Positions 16,819 to 24,600 of a stretch of DNA of 35,499 nt are shown in pieces (position 1 is the first letter of the stretch; every line of letters begins with the position of its first letter). The stretch is from an uncultured Clostridium sp. (GTDB taxonomy: Bacteria; Bacillota; Clostridia; TANB77; CAG-508): assembly GCA_946545015.1 (NCBI GenBank), contig CAMNMV010000010.1, positions 1 through 35,499 of the forward strand. Reading direction: 5' to 3'. The notes beneath the pieces are model-generated. The model did no database searches. It saw nothing but the letters and a program-made list of their open reading frames with translations, and was not told the DNA's origin. The position numbers and the translations under genes are program-made.

Positions 16819-17397
16819 ATGTTTAAACATATACCAAATATTCTAACAATAATTAGATTTTTACTTATACCTTTTATTGTATTTTGTATATTTAACAATG
16901 AATTTATTTGGGCATTTGTATTTTTTACAATATCTGGTATAACAGATGTAGCAGATGGATTTATAGCTAGAAAATTTAACCTAGTATCTAACTTTGGTAA
17001 ATTAATGGATCCACTTGCTGATAAACTGACTCAAATAGCTACTTTAACATCTTTAGTAATAGTTAATATTATTCCTTTGTGGATATTAATTATAGTATTA
17101 GTTAAAGAATTTATTATGATTGTTGGTGCCTCATTCCTATATGGAAAAGATGTAGTAGTTTATAGTAGATGGTATGGGAAACTTGCAACTGTACTTTTCT
17201 ATGTTGCAATTGTCTTATCACTTATACTAAGACAATTAAACGTACAAGGATTCTGGCAACATACTGATCTAATATGTTATTCAATAGCATTAATTGCAAC
17301 CATATTTGCATTAATCATGTACGTAAAATCTTTATATACTAAAGGATTTATTGATAAAGAAGATTTAAAAAAAGATGTAACAATTGATAAGAAATAA
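16819..17397 (+). CDS. pgsA: CDP-diacylglycerol--glycerol-3-phosphate 3-phosphatidyltransferase
   Basis: Makes phosphatidylglycerol phosphate, the precursor of phosphatidylglycerol and cardiolipin. A 192-residue integral membrane protein with about five to six hydrophobic segments. The CDP-alcohol phosphotransferase motif is complete: Asp43, Asp46-Gly47, Ala50-Arg51, Gly60, Asp64 and Asp68 (DVADGFIARKF to GKLMDPLADK). The N-terminal PNILTIIRFLLIP is typical of PgsA. GGAGGAATT precedes the ATG, and the gene starts 10 bp after clpE, so they share a transcript ending at the hairpin at 17400-17427. Confidence 0.95.
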   Translation: MFKHIPNILTIIRFLLIPFIVFCIFNNEFIWAFVFFTISGITDVADGFIARKFNLVSNFGKLMDPLADKLTQIATLTSLVIVNIIPLWILIIVLVKEFIMIVGASFLYGKDVVVYSRWYGKLATVLFYVAIVLSLILRQLNVQGFWQHTDLICYSIALIATIFALIMYVKSLYTKGFIDKEDLKKDVTIDKK

Positions 17398-17399
17398 TT

Positions 17400-17435
17400 A
17401 AAATCTCCCTTAGATGAGGGAGATTTTAATTTTAT
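17400..17435 (+). terminator. Terminator between pgsA and the BofC-like gene
   Basis: AAAATCTCCCT (17400-17410), 6-nt loop, AGGGAGATTTT (17417-17427), then an AT-rich tract with T's. Symmetry suggests it serves both convergent genes. Confidence 0.85.
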
Positions 17436-17461
17436 ATTAACTTTATTTTTTATTAATTATT

Positions 17462-18061
17462 TTATTCAAAACTTTCTATCAATTTATTTAATTTTTCTCT
17501 TCCATTTACTTTAAGTCCATTTTCTAACATTTTCTTATCGTCATCTGGTAAATAATCCACAGAAACATCAGTATTCTCATATTGTGTTTCTTCCCCATCT
17601 TTGTTTCTCTTGTATATAACAATTTTTCCATCTTCGTTTTTCAATATATAATGCTCTCCACATTCTCCATCAAATTCTTTATATAATTCAACTTTTTCTT
17701 TTGAAAAATCTTTAATTTGCCAATCTTTGTATAACTTGCTTAATTCTTCTTTTGTACAATTAACTAAATCTTCAGAAATAGTCATATATTCATTTATAGA
17801 ATCTCCACATCCTCTATAAAATTTTTTTAATACCATTTTACAATTTGGTGATAACTTTTCTTCTTCTGAATTAGTCTTAGCTACTTCTTCCATATTCTCA
17901 TATTCATCTGTACAATCATCTAAAATTTCTTCTTTTTCTTCTCTTTGAGCTAACTCTTTCGAAAGATTATAATCATTTCTTTTAGGTATACTCATTCCCA
18001 ATATTATTGCAGCCAATAATGTTATAATAATTATAGTTAAAAATTTTATAGTTCTACTCAT
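17462..18061 (-). CDS. BofC-like membrane-anchored protein
   Basis: A 199-residue protein with one N-terminal membrane helix (6-25) and an outside domain. The last 90 residues read like the BofC C-terminal domain: a Trp-containing helix (LYKDWQIKDF), an EFDGECGEHYILKNEDGKI strand pair, VDYLPDDDKKMLENGLKV and an acidic end LIESFE. In B. subtilis BofC inhibits the SpoIVB signalling protease in the forespore-to-mother-cell sigma-K checkpoint. Clostridial proteins of this type are often membrane-anchored and of unproven function. Five Cys lie in the outside part. GAGGAA precedes the ATG. A BofA homologue is also in this window. Confidence 0.6.
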   Translation of the reverse strand: MSRTIKFLTIIIITLLAAIILGMSIPKRNDYNLSKELAQREEKEEILDDCTDEYENMEEVAKTNSEEEKLSPNCKMVLKKFYRGCGDSINEYMTISEDLVNCTKEELSKLYKDWQIKDFSKEKVELYKEFDGECGEHYILKNEDGKIVIYKRNKDGEETQYENTDVSVDYLPDDDKKMLENGLKVNGREKLNKLIESFE

Positions 18062-18131
18062 AAAAATTCCTCATTTCACCTTATAATTATTAATATTATT
18101 TCCTTTAACAAAAAAAATATACAAATTTTGC

Positions 18132-18240
18132 CTAAGTAAAATCTCCTTCACGTCTAGCTATATTATGAAGATATCGATACAGGAATATTTCATCTTCACA
18201 ATTCTAAAAGAAGTTCTATAAGATTTTCATAATAAGGCAT
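18132..18240 (-). pseudogene. Possible frameshifted small ORF after comEC
   Basis: The ATG at 18238-18240 directly follows the comEC TGA. The first frame gives MPYYENLIELLLEL and stops. Dropping one T at the AATTG junction continues as CEDEIFLYRYLHNIARREG, then DFT and TAG at 18132-18134, giving a 35-residue amphipathic peptide. It has no clear ribosome binding site. This is a weak call. Otherwise the 179 bp between comEC and the BofC-like gene hold nothing I recognise. Confidence 0.25.
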
Positions 18241-20754
18241 TCATCTAGAGCATTTCTTACTATCCATAATTTTCTCTATTCTTATCCTACCTTTATTATC
18301 TAACGCAATTGATATTTCGCCCATTTTATCTGTTCTATAAATTCTACTCCCTATTTTTTTTAATCTCTTCAATACATCATCATTTGGATGCCCAAACTTG
18401 TTATTTTCCCCTACACCTATTAAAGCAATTTTAGGTTTTACTACTTCTAAAAGCACTTGTGTACTAGATGTCTTTGAACCATGATGTCCAACTTTTAAAA
18501 TAGTAGATCTTAAAATGTGTAAATCATTCTTATATTCTTTTAAAATTTCTTTTTCTGCTGTTTCTTCTATATCTCCTGTAAAAAGCATAGAAAAATTTTT
18601 ATAATTCATTTTACATACAATAGAATTATTATTTAATATATTTTCTGTAATCAATTTTTCATTATTAGGCCATAAAATATCAAAATATAAATCTTTTTCT
18701 ATTTGAAGATTATCTCCTTCACCTACAATTATTACTTTTATTCTTTTCTCTTTTACTATCTCTTTAAATCTCCTATAATTTTCGGAATCTTCAACCTGTT
18801 TTGAAATTATTACTTCTCCCACCTCTAATTCTTCCATAACCGTAAGTATACCTCCTACATGGTCAGTATCAAAATGACTTATGATTATATAATCAATCTT
18901 TGTATACCCTCTATCTAAAATGTAAGGTATTAATGTATTTTTACCAATATCATAACCACTTGTTTCACTTCCCCCTCCATCAATTAAAATAGTTCTTTTA
19001 TTGGGGGTTTCAATAAAACAACAATCACCTTGCCCAACATCTACAAAGTGGATATTTAAATCTGATTTAATAATTACAAATTTTAATAAGGATACAAAAA
19101 TTGAAGAAATCACTATTATTAATAGTATTCTTTTTTTATTTTTTCTAAATTTATATTTTACTACTTCAATTAAATATTTAATTCTTAATTCAGTTCCATT
19201 AACACTTTCCTTAGTCTTGATAGAATAAATCAAATTAATTGTACTAACTAACATATAAAAACTCACAATTGTAAATATTGTGGGAGTTTTAATATATATC
19301 TTAGAAAATGGTAAAAAACTAAAATTTGATATTAACAAAATTATTTTGATTAAAATATTGATTAAGAATCCTATAACATTAGATAAAAAAACTAGATTAA
19401 AAATTGGTATTAATATTATTATTAAAAATACAAAAGAAATAATAACTGTTGGACCTATTATTAAACTTAATAATAAATTTGTTAAAAGAAAATAAATTCC
19501 AATAGTATTAAAATGAAAAATACTAAGTGGTAAAATAGCAATCTGTGCTGATATACAAACTACAAGTATTTCTTTAATCTTTGATTTTCTTTTATTTATT
19601 AGTTTGGAAATACTTTTATTTAGCAAGATTATTCCAATTGTTCCTATGTACGAAAATTGTAGTCCTACATTTTGGATTAAATATGGATTATATATAAGCG
19701 TTATTAATATAGAAATAGCCATTGAAGTCCAAATATCACTTTTTCGATGTATTACTTTTCCTAATATCACTAATATTCCTGCAATTCCAGCCCTTATTGT
19801 TGATGCCGAAAAGCCAGTTAATAATAAATAAAATACAAGAACTAAAATTGTAAAAATTTTAGAAAATCTTTTACCAATTAATTTATTTAATACTATAGAA
19901 CATCCTATTATAATACATGATATATGCATACCAGAAATAGCTAAAACATGTGAAATATTAGCATTTTTAAATTGTTCCTTAATATCATCATTTAAGTTAG
20001 ACGTATCTCCCAATATTAGTCCCATAAATATTGGATATGCTTCTTTATCTATATATTTTTTTGCATGCTCTTTTATATTGCTTTTCAAATCATATATTAC
20101 ATATTCTACTTTGCTTAAAAATTTTCCTTCTAAAATTTCTACATTACTTGCATTTACTATTCCATAAACATCTAATTGCTTTAAATATTCCTTATAGTTA
20201 AATCCACCATAATTTCTAGCACGTTCAGGTTCTTTATATTCTCCTTTTACAATTACCTTATTTCCATATTGAATATTAATTTTTTTCTTTTTATTAACAT
20301 TTAAAATTATATATGTATTCTTAAATTTATCACTACCATTAACTGATAAAACTTTTACTTTATAAGTAGACTTATAATTACTTTTATTTATTTCATCCAC
20401 ATCCACTATAATGCCTGTAATTTCGATTTTATCTAATTTTTCATATAACGTATCATACCTTTTTTCTTTAACTAAAATTATTGAATTTGAAATGATTGAA
20501 ACAATTACAATAAGAATTAAAACTTTGAAATTTAAAATTAATTTTAAATATCTGAAATATCTTGGAATATAAAACATATTAAATTTAAAACTCTCTTTAG
20601 CTTTCTTTTTTCTTATAAAAGCTTTTATAAACTTAATTATTAAGACTATTGGTAGTAATAAAGCATATAAAAAGACTATACTTGTTTTTAAGTATAGCCC
20701 CATTATAATTCCTATTAAATATCCAATAGCTACAATAACAATTGGTCTTTTCAA
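18241..20754 (-). CDS. comEC: ComEC/Rec2 DNA-uptake channel protein
   Basis: ComEC forms the membrane channel that takes up single-stranded DNA during transformation. The 837-residue protein has all three parts: an N-terminal OB-like domain between membrane helices (about 100-210), the polytopic competence domain (about 225-500, with LGDTSNLNDDIKEQFKNANI and then SHVLAISGMHIS, 248-279), and a C-terminal metallo-beta-lactamase domain from about 567 (HFVDVGQGDCC). The metal motif HFDTDH is at 627-632, followed by LFTGDIE, KVGHHGSKTSS and FGHPNDD. The start codon is TTG at 20752-20754 behind AAGGAG, with a 10-nt spacing; no ATG fits better. It is 35 bp downstream of the NlpC/P60 gene. Confidence 0.96.
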   Translation of the reverse strand: MKRPIVIVAIGYLIGIIMGLYLKTSIVFLYALLLPIVLIIKFIKAFIRKKKAKESFKFNMFYIPRYFRYLKLILNFKVLILIVIVSIISNSIILVKEKRYDTLYEKLDKIEITGIIVDVDEINKSNYKSTYKVKVLSVNGSDKFKNTYIILNVNKKKKINIQYGNKVIVKGEYKEPERARNYGGFNYKEYLKQLDVYGIVNASNVEILEGKFLSKVEYVIYDLKSNIKEHAKKYIDKEAYPIFMGLILGDTSNLNDDIKEQFKNANISHVLAISGMHISCIIIGCSIVLNKLIGKRFSKIFTILVLVFYLLLTGFSASTIRAGIAGILVILGKVIHRKSDIWTSMAISILITLIYNPYLIQNVGLQFSYIGTIGIILLNKSISKLINKRKSKIKEILVVCISAQIAILPLSIFHFNTIGIYFLLTNLLLSLIIGPTVIISFVFLIIILIPIFNLVFLSNVIGFLINILIKIILLISNFSFLPFSKIYIKTPTIFTIVSFYMLVSTINLIYSIKTKESVNGTELRIKYLIEVVKYKFRKNKKRILLIIVISSIFVSLLKFVIIKSDLNIHFVDVGQGDCCFIETPNKRTILIDGGGSETSGYDIGKNTLIPYILDRGYTKIDYIIISHFDTDHVGGILTVMEELEVGEVIISKQVEDSENYRRFKEIVKEKRIKVIIVGEGDNLQIEKDLYFDILWPNNEKLITENILNNNSIVCKMNYKNFSMLFTGDIEETAEKEILKEYKNDLHILRSTILKVGHHGSKTSSTQVLLEVVKPKIALIGVGENNKFGHPNDDVLKRLKKIGSRIYRTDKMGEISIALDNKGRIRIEKIMDSKKCSR

Positions 20755-20789
20755 TATTGAATATCTCCTTATATTAAATTATTTATAAA

Positions 20790-22190
20790 TTATTGTACAA
20801 TTCTTCTTGCACCAATATAGTGAGTATTATAATATCCAGAATTAATTGTATCTGTTGTTACTCCTCTTGATGGATTAGCAGCATGAACTATTGTACCATT
20901 TCCTGCATATATTCCAACATGGTTTATATTAGATCCATTTCCAAACATTACTAAATCTCCTACTTGTAAATCTCCTCTACTTACAGCTGTTCCATTTGAA
21001 TATTGAGCTGCTGCTGTTCTATTTAAATTCACACCAAATTGCCCATAAACATATTTTGCAAATCCAGAACAGTCAAATCCACTTGGAGATGTTCCCCCAT
21101 ATACGTATCTAGATCCTATATAAGTTCTTGCTTTATCAACTACTGCACTTCCTGTTGCTGATCCTGTAGATGTTGCTGGTGCAGGTGTATTTTCAGCAAC
21201 TGGTGCTGAATTAACTACTGGTCTTGATTCTTCAGTACTTCTTGATGTTGTAACTTCTGGTTTTTTTGAAGATAATAATCTAGATGCTACATACCCTTCT
21301 TTTCCATTAACCTTTACTTTACTCCATCCATTTTCTTCTCCAATTACTGTTACTTCAGTTGCTTTATTTAATTTTGCTAAACTATTTGAAGAAGTTGATG
21401 CATCACTTCTTAAATTAATTACATCACTATTTACATACATTGTTTTTTCAACAAATGCTGGTTTTTCTTGTTGTGTTTGTTCTACTGGTTGTTGTTCATT
21501 TTCTTGAGCAGGTTGTTCTTGTTGAGTTTCTGGTATTTGATTTTCTTCTGCTACTTTTTCAATTTTACTAACTAATACCCAACCTCTAATATTTTCACTT
21601 TCAACTAGAGCCCATTTATTGTTTACTTCTAAAACATTTAATTTAACACCTTGATTTACTTCTTTAATGTCAATACCATTTATTAATGGCATTATTTTAA
21701 TTTTTACAAGTTCTTTACACGAATAAGCTCCTGTTACATCTTCAACTTTAGCAACATCGTTGGCTGTTGTTGTTTCAGCTACTGGTGTTTCAACTGCTGG
21801 CGTTTGAGTTGTAGCTACGGGTGTCGCAGTTTGTTCTTGTGCAGCTGGTTGTGTTACATTTGCATTACTTTCAGCTTGTTTTTCTTCTGTAGCTGTGTTT
21901 TCCGTAGCAATTGGGCTACTAACATTCACTAAATCTTTTCTTAAATATCCTTCTACTCTATTGTATTTAACTCTATACCAATCTCCTGTATTTTCTAGAA
22001 TTTCTACTTCTTGATCTTTTGTTGCTTGTTCTACTATTGTAGAATTTGCATCAGCTGTTTTCCTTATGTTTGCTACATCTACGTTTACTTTTGCAGTATT
22101 AGCTGCAAAGCATGTATTAAAGAAAACAAAACTTATTATTCCAATTATTGCCATAGCTAATATTGTTTTTATATTTAAATTACTTTTCAT
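20790..22190 (-). CDS. Secreted SH3b-repeat NlpC/P60 cell-wall hydrolase
   Basis: A 466-residue exported peptidoglycan endopeptidase, likely cutting D-Glu-meso-DAP stem-peptide bonds. A signal peptide covers residues 1-29 (hydrophobic core then NTCFA/AN). Three bacterial SH3 modules follow at about 34-90, 150-210 and 252-308, joined by Thr/Pro/Ala/Gln-rich linkers. The NlpC/P60 domain spans about 346-466 with catalytic Cys374 (SGFDCSGFAKY), His424 (NHVGIYAG) and His436 (VHAANP) as polar third residue. The ATG at 22188-22190 follows AAAGGAG; an earlier in-frame ATG at 22218-22220 abuts another purine-rich run and is less likely. It has a strong promoter at 22241-22269 and probably drives comEC. 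Confidence 0.93.
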   Translation of the reverse strand: MKSNLNIKTILAMAIIGIISFVFFNTCFAANTAKVNVDVANIRKTADANSTIVEQATKDQEVEILENTGDWYRVKYNRVEGYLRKDLVNVSSPIATENTATEEKQAESNANVTQPAAQEQTATPVATTQTPAVETPVAETTTANDVAKVEDVTGAYSCKELVKIKIMPLINGIDIKEVNQGVKLNVLEVNNKWALVESENIRGWVLVSKIEKVAEENQIPETQQEQPAQENEQQPVEQTQQEKPAFVEKTMYVNSDVINLRSDASTSSNSLAKLNKATEVTVIGEENGWSKVKVNGKEGYVASRLLSSKKPEVTTSRSTEESRPVVNSAPVAENTPAPATSTGSATGSAVVDKARTYIGSRYVYGGTSPSGFDCSGFAKYVYGQFGVNLNRTAAAQYSNGTAVSRGDLQVGDLVMFGNGSNINHVGIYAGNGTIVHAANPSRGVTTDTINSGYYNTHYIGARRIVQ

Positions 22191-22240
22191 TTTTTTACTC
22201 CTTTTATAAAGTAATGACATCCTCTTTCTATACTTTCCCT

Positions 22241-22269
22241 AGTATACACAAAAATTGGAAAAAAGTCAA
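22241..22269 (-). promoter_or_regulatory. Promoter of NlpC/P60-comEC
   Basis: Minus strand: TTGACT (22264-22269), 17 bp, TATACT (22241-22246). The -35 box lies inside the downstream arm of the preceding ppaC terminator. Confidence 0.78.
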
Positions 22270-22288
22270 TCTTTTTCGATTGACTTTT
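22256..22288 (-). terminator. Intrinsic terminator of ppaC
   Basis: AAAAGTCAATC (22261-22271), 6-nt loop, GATTGACTTTT (22278-22288); on the minus strand the hairpin ends in T6. It follows the ppaC stop by about 30 bp. Confidence 0.82.
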
Positions 22289-22319
22289 TATATAAGAAAT
22301 ATTTTTACTAACTATCGTC

Positions 22320-23240
22320 TTAAATATTATTTTCTACCATTGGTAATAATTGTTTTTTTCTTGAAACTACACCCTCTAAAAATGCCATATTATCTTCTAA
22401 TTTATAACTTTTTTCTATAACGTCAGTTCTACTTCCTAATGCAATAATTTGTGAATTGCTATTTAAAATATCTGTTATTGCAAGTACAAATAAATCTATA
22501 CTATTTTCTGCAATTGCTGCATTCATTTCTTCTTCTAATTTTTCTTTTCTTTTTAATACATCTGGTATACTAACTGTGTTTACTTGGGCTATTACACATT
22601 TAACACCTTTACTCTCAAATTTTTTAGCATCAAGATTTATTAATTCTTTTTCTGAAAAATCATCTAAGTCTGTTCCAGCTTTTAACATTTCTAATCCATA
22701 TGTATTTACATCTATTCCTGCTATTTTTCCTAATTCCTCTAATGCTTTTACATCATGATTTGTTGTTGTTGGTGATTTTAATAATAATGTATCTGAAATG
22801 ATAGCACTAGCCATTAAAATAGCTTCTTTTTTATCTATATTGATTTCTTTTTCTTTAAATTCTTTATATAAAATTGTTGAAGTGCATCCATATGGTCTAG
22901 CTGTGTAATATAATGGTTCTGCTGTTTGGAAATTGCAAATTCTGTGGTGATCAACAACACCAATTATTTTTGCATTTTCAATTCCATCTGCGCTTTGATT
23001 GAACTCATTATGATCTACTAAAATTACTTTTTGTCCTTCTTCTACTTTTTCAATTAACTCAGGTGCTTCAATTTGTAAATAATCTAAAACATATTGTGTT
23101 TCTTTATTTACATTTCCAAGTCTTACTGCTTTCACATTATTTTTTCCATCTTTTTCACATAATATTTGTTTTACTATACTTGAACATATTGTATCTGTAT
23201 CTGGATTTTTATGTCCAAAGATTAATATTTTTTCTTCCAT
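22320..23240 (-). CDS. ppaC: Manganese-dependent inorganic pyrophosphatase (family II)
   Basis: Hydrolyses pyrophosphate and so pulls biosynthetic reactions forward in the cytoplasm. The 306-residue DHH-family protein has the metal ligands in order: His10, Asp14 and Asp16 (FGHKNPDTD), Asp76-His77 (VDHNE), and Asp97-His98-His99 (VVDHHR). The C-terminal DHHA2 domain ends with the substrate-binding SRKKQLLP. There are no CBS domains. AAAAGGAG precedes the ATG, and a consensus promoter lies just upstream. It is monocistronic, flanked by terminators. Confidence 0.97.
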   Translation of the reverse strand: MEEKILIFGHKNPDTDTICSSIVKQILCEKDGKNNVKAVRLGNVNKETQYVLDYLQIEAPELIEKVEEGQKVILVDHNEFNQSADGIENAKIIGVVDHHRICNFQTAEPLYYTARPYGCTSTILYKEFKEKEINIDKKEAILMASAIISDTLLLKSPTTTNHDVKALEELGKIAGIDVNTYGLEMLKAGTDLDDFSEKELINLDAKKFESKGVKCVIAQVNTVSIPDVLKRKEKLEEEMNAAIAENSIDLFVLAITDILNSNSQIIALGSRTDVIEKSYKLEDNMAFLEGVVSRKKQLLPMVENNI

Positions 23241-23269
23241 TTTCTATTGCTCCTTTTTATTTTTTATCA

Positions 23270-23297
23270 ATTATATCAAATTTTTTTTCAAAGTCAA
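23270..23297 (-). promoter_or_regulatory. Promoter of ppaC
   Basis: Minus strand: TTGACT (23292-23297), 16 bp, TATAAT (23270-23275), 30 bp before the start codon. Confidence 0.78.
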
Positions 23298-23325
23298 GAT
23301 ATAATTCATATATAAAACCAACAGC

Positions 23326-23369
23326 AAAAAATCCTCCCGAACGTCAAATGACATTCAAGAGGATTTTTT
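23326..23369 (-). terminator. Terminator of the PFK-like gene
   Basis: AAAAAATCCTC (23326-23336) pairs with GAGGATTTTTT (23359-23369); between them GAACGTCA and TGACATTC pair with one mismatch (a G-U in the minus-strand RNA), giving a long stem. T's follow on the minus strand. Confidence 0.88.
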
Positions 23370-23393
23370 ATGGAGTTTTTTCGTAACAACAGC

Positions 23394-24467
23394 TTAAGGT
23401 ACAAACCTAAGCAGATGTTCCTCAAGCACTTTGGGCAATTTAGGATTCTGGCCACTGCGAGGATTTAATTCCCTATAGTAGTTTATATCCTCTATTGTCA
23501 CCATATTATTATTGTACGCAATTGAAAATGGTTTACCAATTTTGATTGCATTTATCATTGGTAAAAACGCCATAGCAAGCATCTCCTGTATTTCTGCCAT
23601 GTCATCTTCATCAGTACAACCATTCATCTGAGTTAAGTGACCAATTTCAAAAGTCCTTGTTTTTCTAATGAATTGCTTTTGCAAAAACTCATAAGTCTTC
23701 ATGTTAAATCTACTTATAAGTTCATTATTGGCGCCTTCACTGACGAGTACAAGAACAGGAATCTGATCATTTTTTTGGTTATTAACCTGACTTATCAGAT
23801 TTTCCATATTCCAGTTATAATTGGCCGGAATAGCAAAGATTAACGGTTTGTTATCGAACTTACAAAGTTCTGTCTTCACTATTACGTTAGCAAGAATATC
23901 ATCACGATTTCTTCCTTGCAATTCAACAATCAGACCAGGAGCCTTAAATTTGGTCCTAGTGTTTAAACAAGTTGACGCAAGCTGATCAATAATATCGATG
24001 CTGGCCCTTACTGCTGGACGAATACCTATACTTCTGCTACCTTCGATACCATCTACTGTGCATGGCAGTAAGAAAGCAATCTTGATTTCGTCTTTTTCAA
24101 AGTCCTCTGCAATTTCAGCACAATTTCTCGCGCTTCCATCACCACCGCAAACAAATATCCATTTTATTCCCATGCATTTCATAATGGATACTGCTTTATC
24201 CCGTAGTTTAGCTTCTGTCAGCCACACATCTCTGCATGTGCCAAAAAAACCACCATGGGTAAGTTCTGCTTCTTGACAAATTCCTTGTCCCCACTCCTTT
24301 ATAAACAAAGGATTGAGCATAGCCTCAAACGAGTTGAAACCAACAAATACTTTGTCAAATAGCTGTGTTTGAACGATTTGGTCCGCGGTCTTCCGCATGA
24401 CTGCATTAGCGGAATCACACAGACCCCCTCCATAGATTAGGAGGGCATTGCCATAATTGCTGTTCAT
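23394..24467 (-). CDS. Divergent phosphofructokinase-like sugar-phosphate kinase, foreign composition
   Basis: A 357-residue PFK-fold protein. Residues 12-22 (YGGGLCDSANA) match the glycine-rich start, GGDGS is at 108-112, PCTVDG at 135-140, VELQGR at 181-186 and LVSEGA at 241-246. GGDG rather than GGDD points to ATP over pyrophosphate. The TIDND catalytic motif is reduced to TVDG: the base Asp139 stays but the second Asp is gone. The fructose-6-phosphate region reads GHLTQMNG, lacking the usual HxQRGG Arg. The sugar substrate is therefore uncertain. DNA is clearly richer in G+C (near 40% by eye against under 30% around it) and uses CGN Arg codons, which suggests acquisition by transfer. It has AGGAGG, its own consensus promoter and its own terminator. 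Confidence 0.8.
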   Translation of the reverse strand: MNSNYGNALLIYGGGLCDSANAVMRKTADQIVQTQLFDKVFVGFNSFEAMLNPLFIKEWGQGICQEAELTHGGFFGTCRDVWLTEAKLRDKAVSIMKCMGIKWIFVCGGDGSARNCAEIAEDFEKDEIKIAFLLPCTVDGIEGSRSIGIRPAVRASIDIIDQLASTCLNTRTKFKAPGLIVELQGRNRDDILANVIVKTELCKFDNKPLIFAIPANYNWNMENLISQVNNQKNDQIPVLVLVSEGANNELISRFNMKTYEFLQKQFIRKTRTFEIGHLTQMNGCTDEDDMAEIQEMLAMAFLPMINAIKIGKPFSIAYNNNMVTIEDINYYRELNPRSGQNPKLPKVLEEHLLRFVP

Positions 24468-24528
24468 ATTCGAACCTCCTAATTAAATTATTTTACTATA
24501 ACCTATTATTTAGGTTTTTAGTATGCTC

Positions 24529-24557
24529 ATTATATATTGTTTTACATAAAAAGTCAA
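24529..24557 (-). promoter_or_regulatory. Promoter of the PFK-like gene
   Basis: Minus strand: TTGACT (24552-24557), 17 bp, TATAAT (24529-24534). One of the best promoter matches in the window; leader of about 55 nt with a small AACCT/AGGTT hairpin. Confidence 0.85.
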
Positions 24558-24576
24558 CGAGTCAATTGTAAAACAA
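24537..24576. promoter_or_regulatory. Operator-like inverted repeat around the PFK-like promoter
   Basis: TTGTTTTACA (24537-24546) and TGTAAAACAA (24567-24576) are perfect 10-bp inverted arms 30 bp apart start to start, on either side of the -35 box. One arm also forms the T-rich tail behind the upstream terminator, so part of the symmetry could be fortuitous. Confidence 0.45.
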
Positions 24577-24600
24577 AAAAAGCAAGAATTAATCTTGCTT
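24576..24600 (-). terminator. Terminator overlapping the stop of the TagO-rubredoxin gene
   Basis: AAGCAAGA (24580-24587), loop, TCTTGCTT (24593-24600), with T7 on the minus strand. The TAA stop codon (24589-24591) lies in the loop. Confidence 0.85.
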
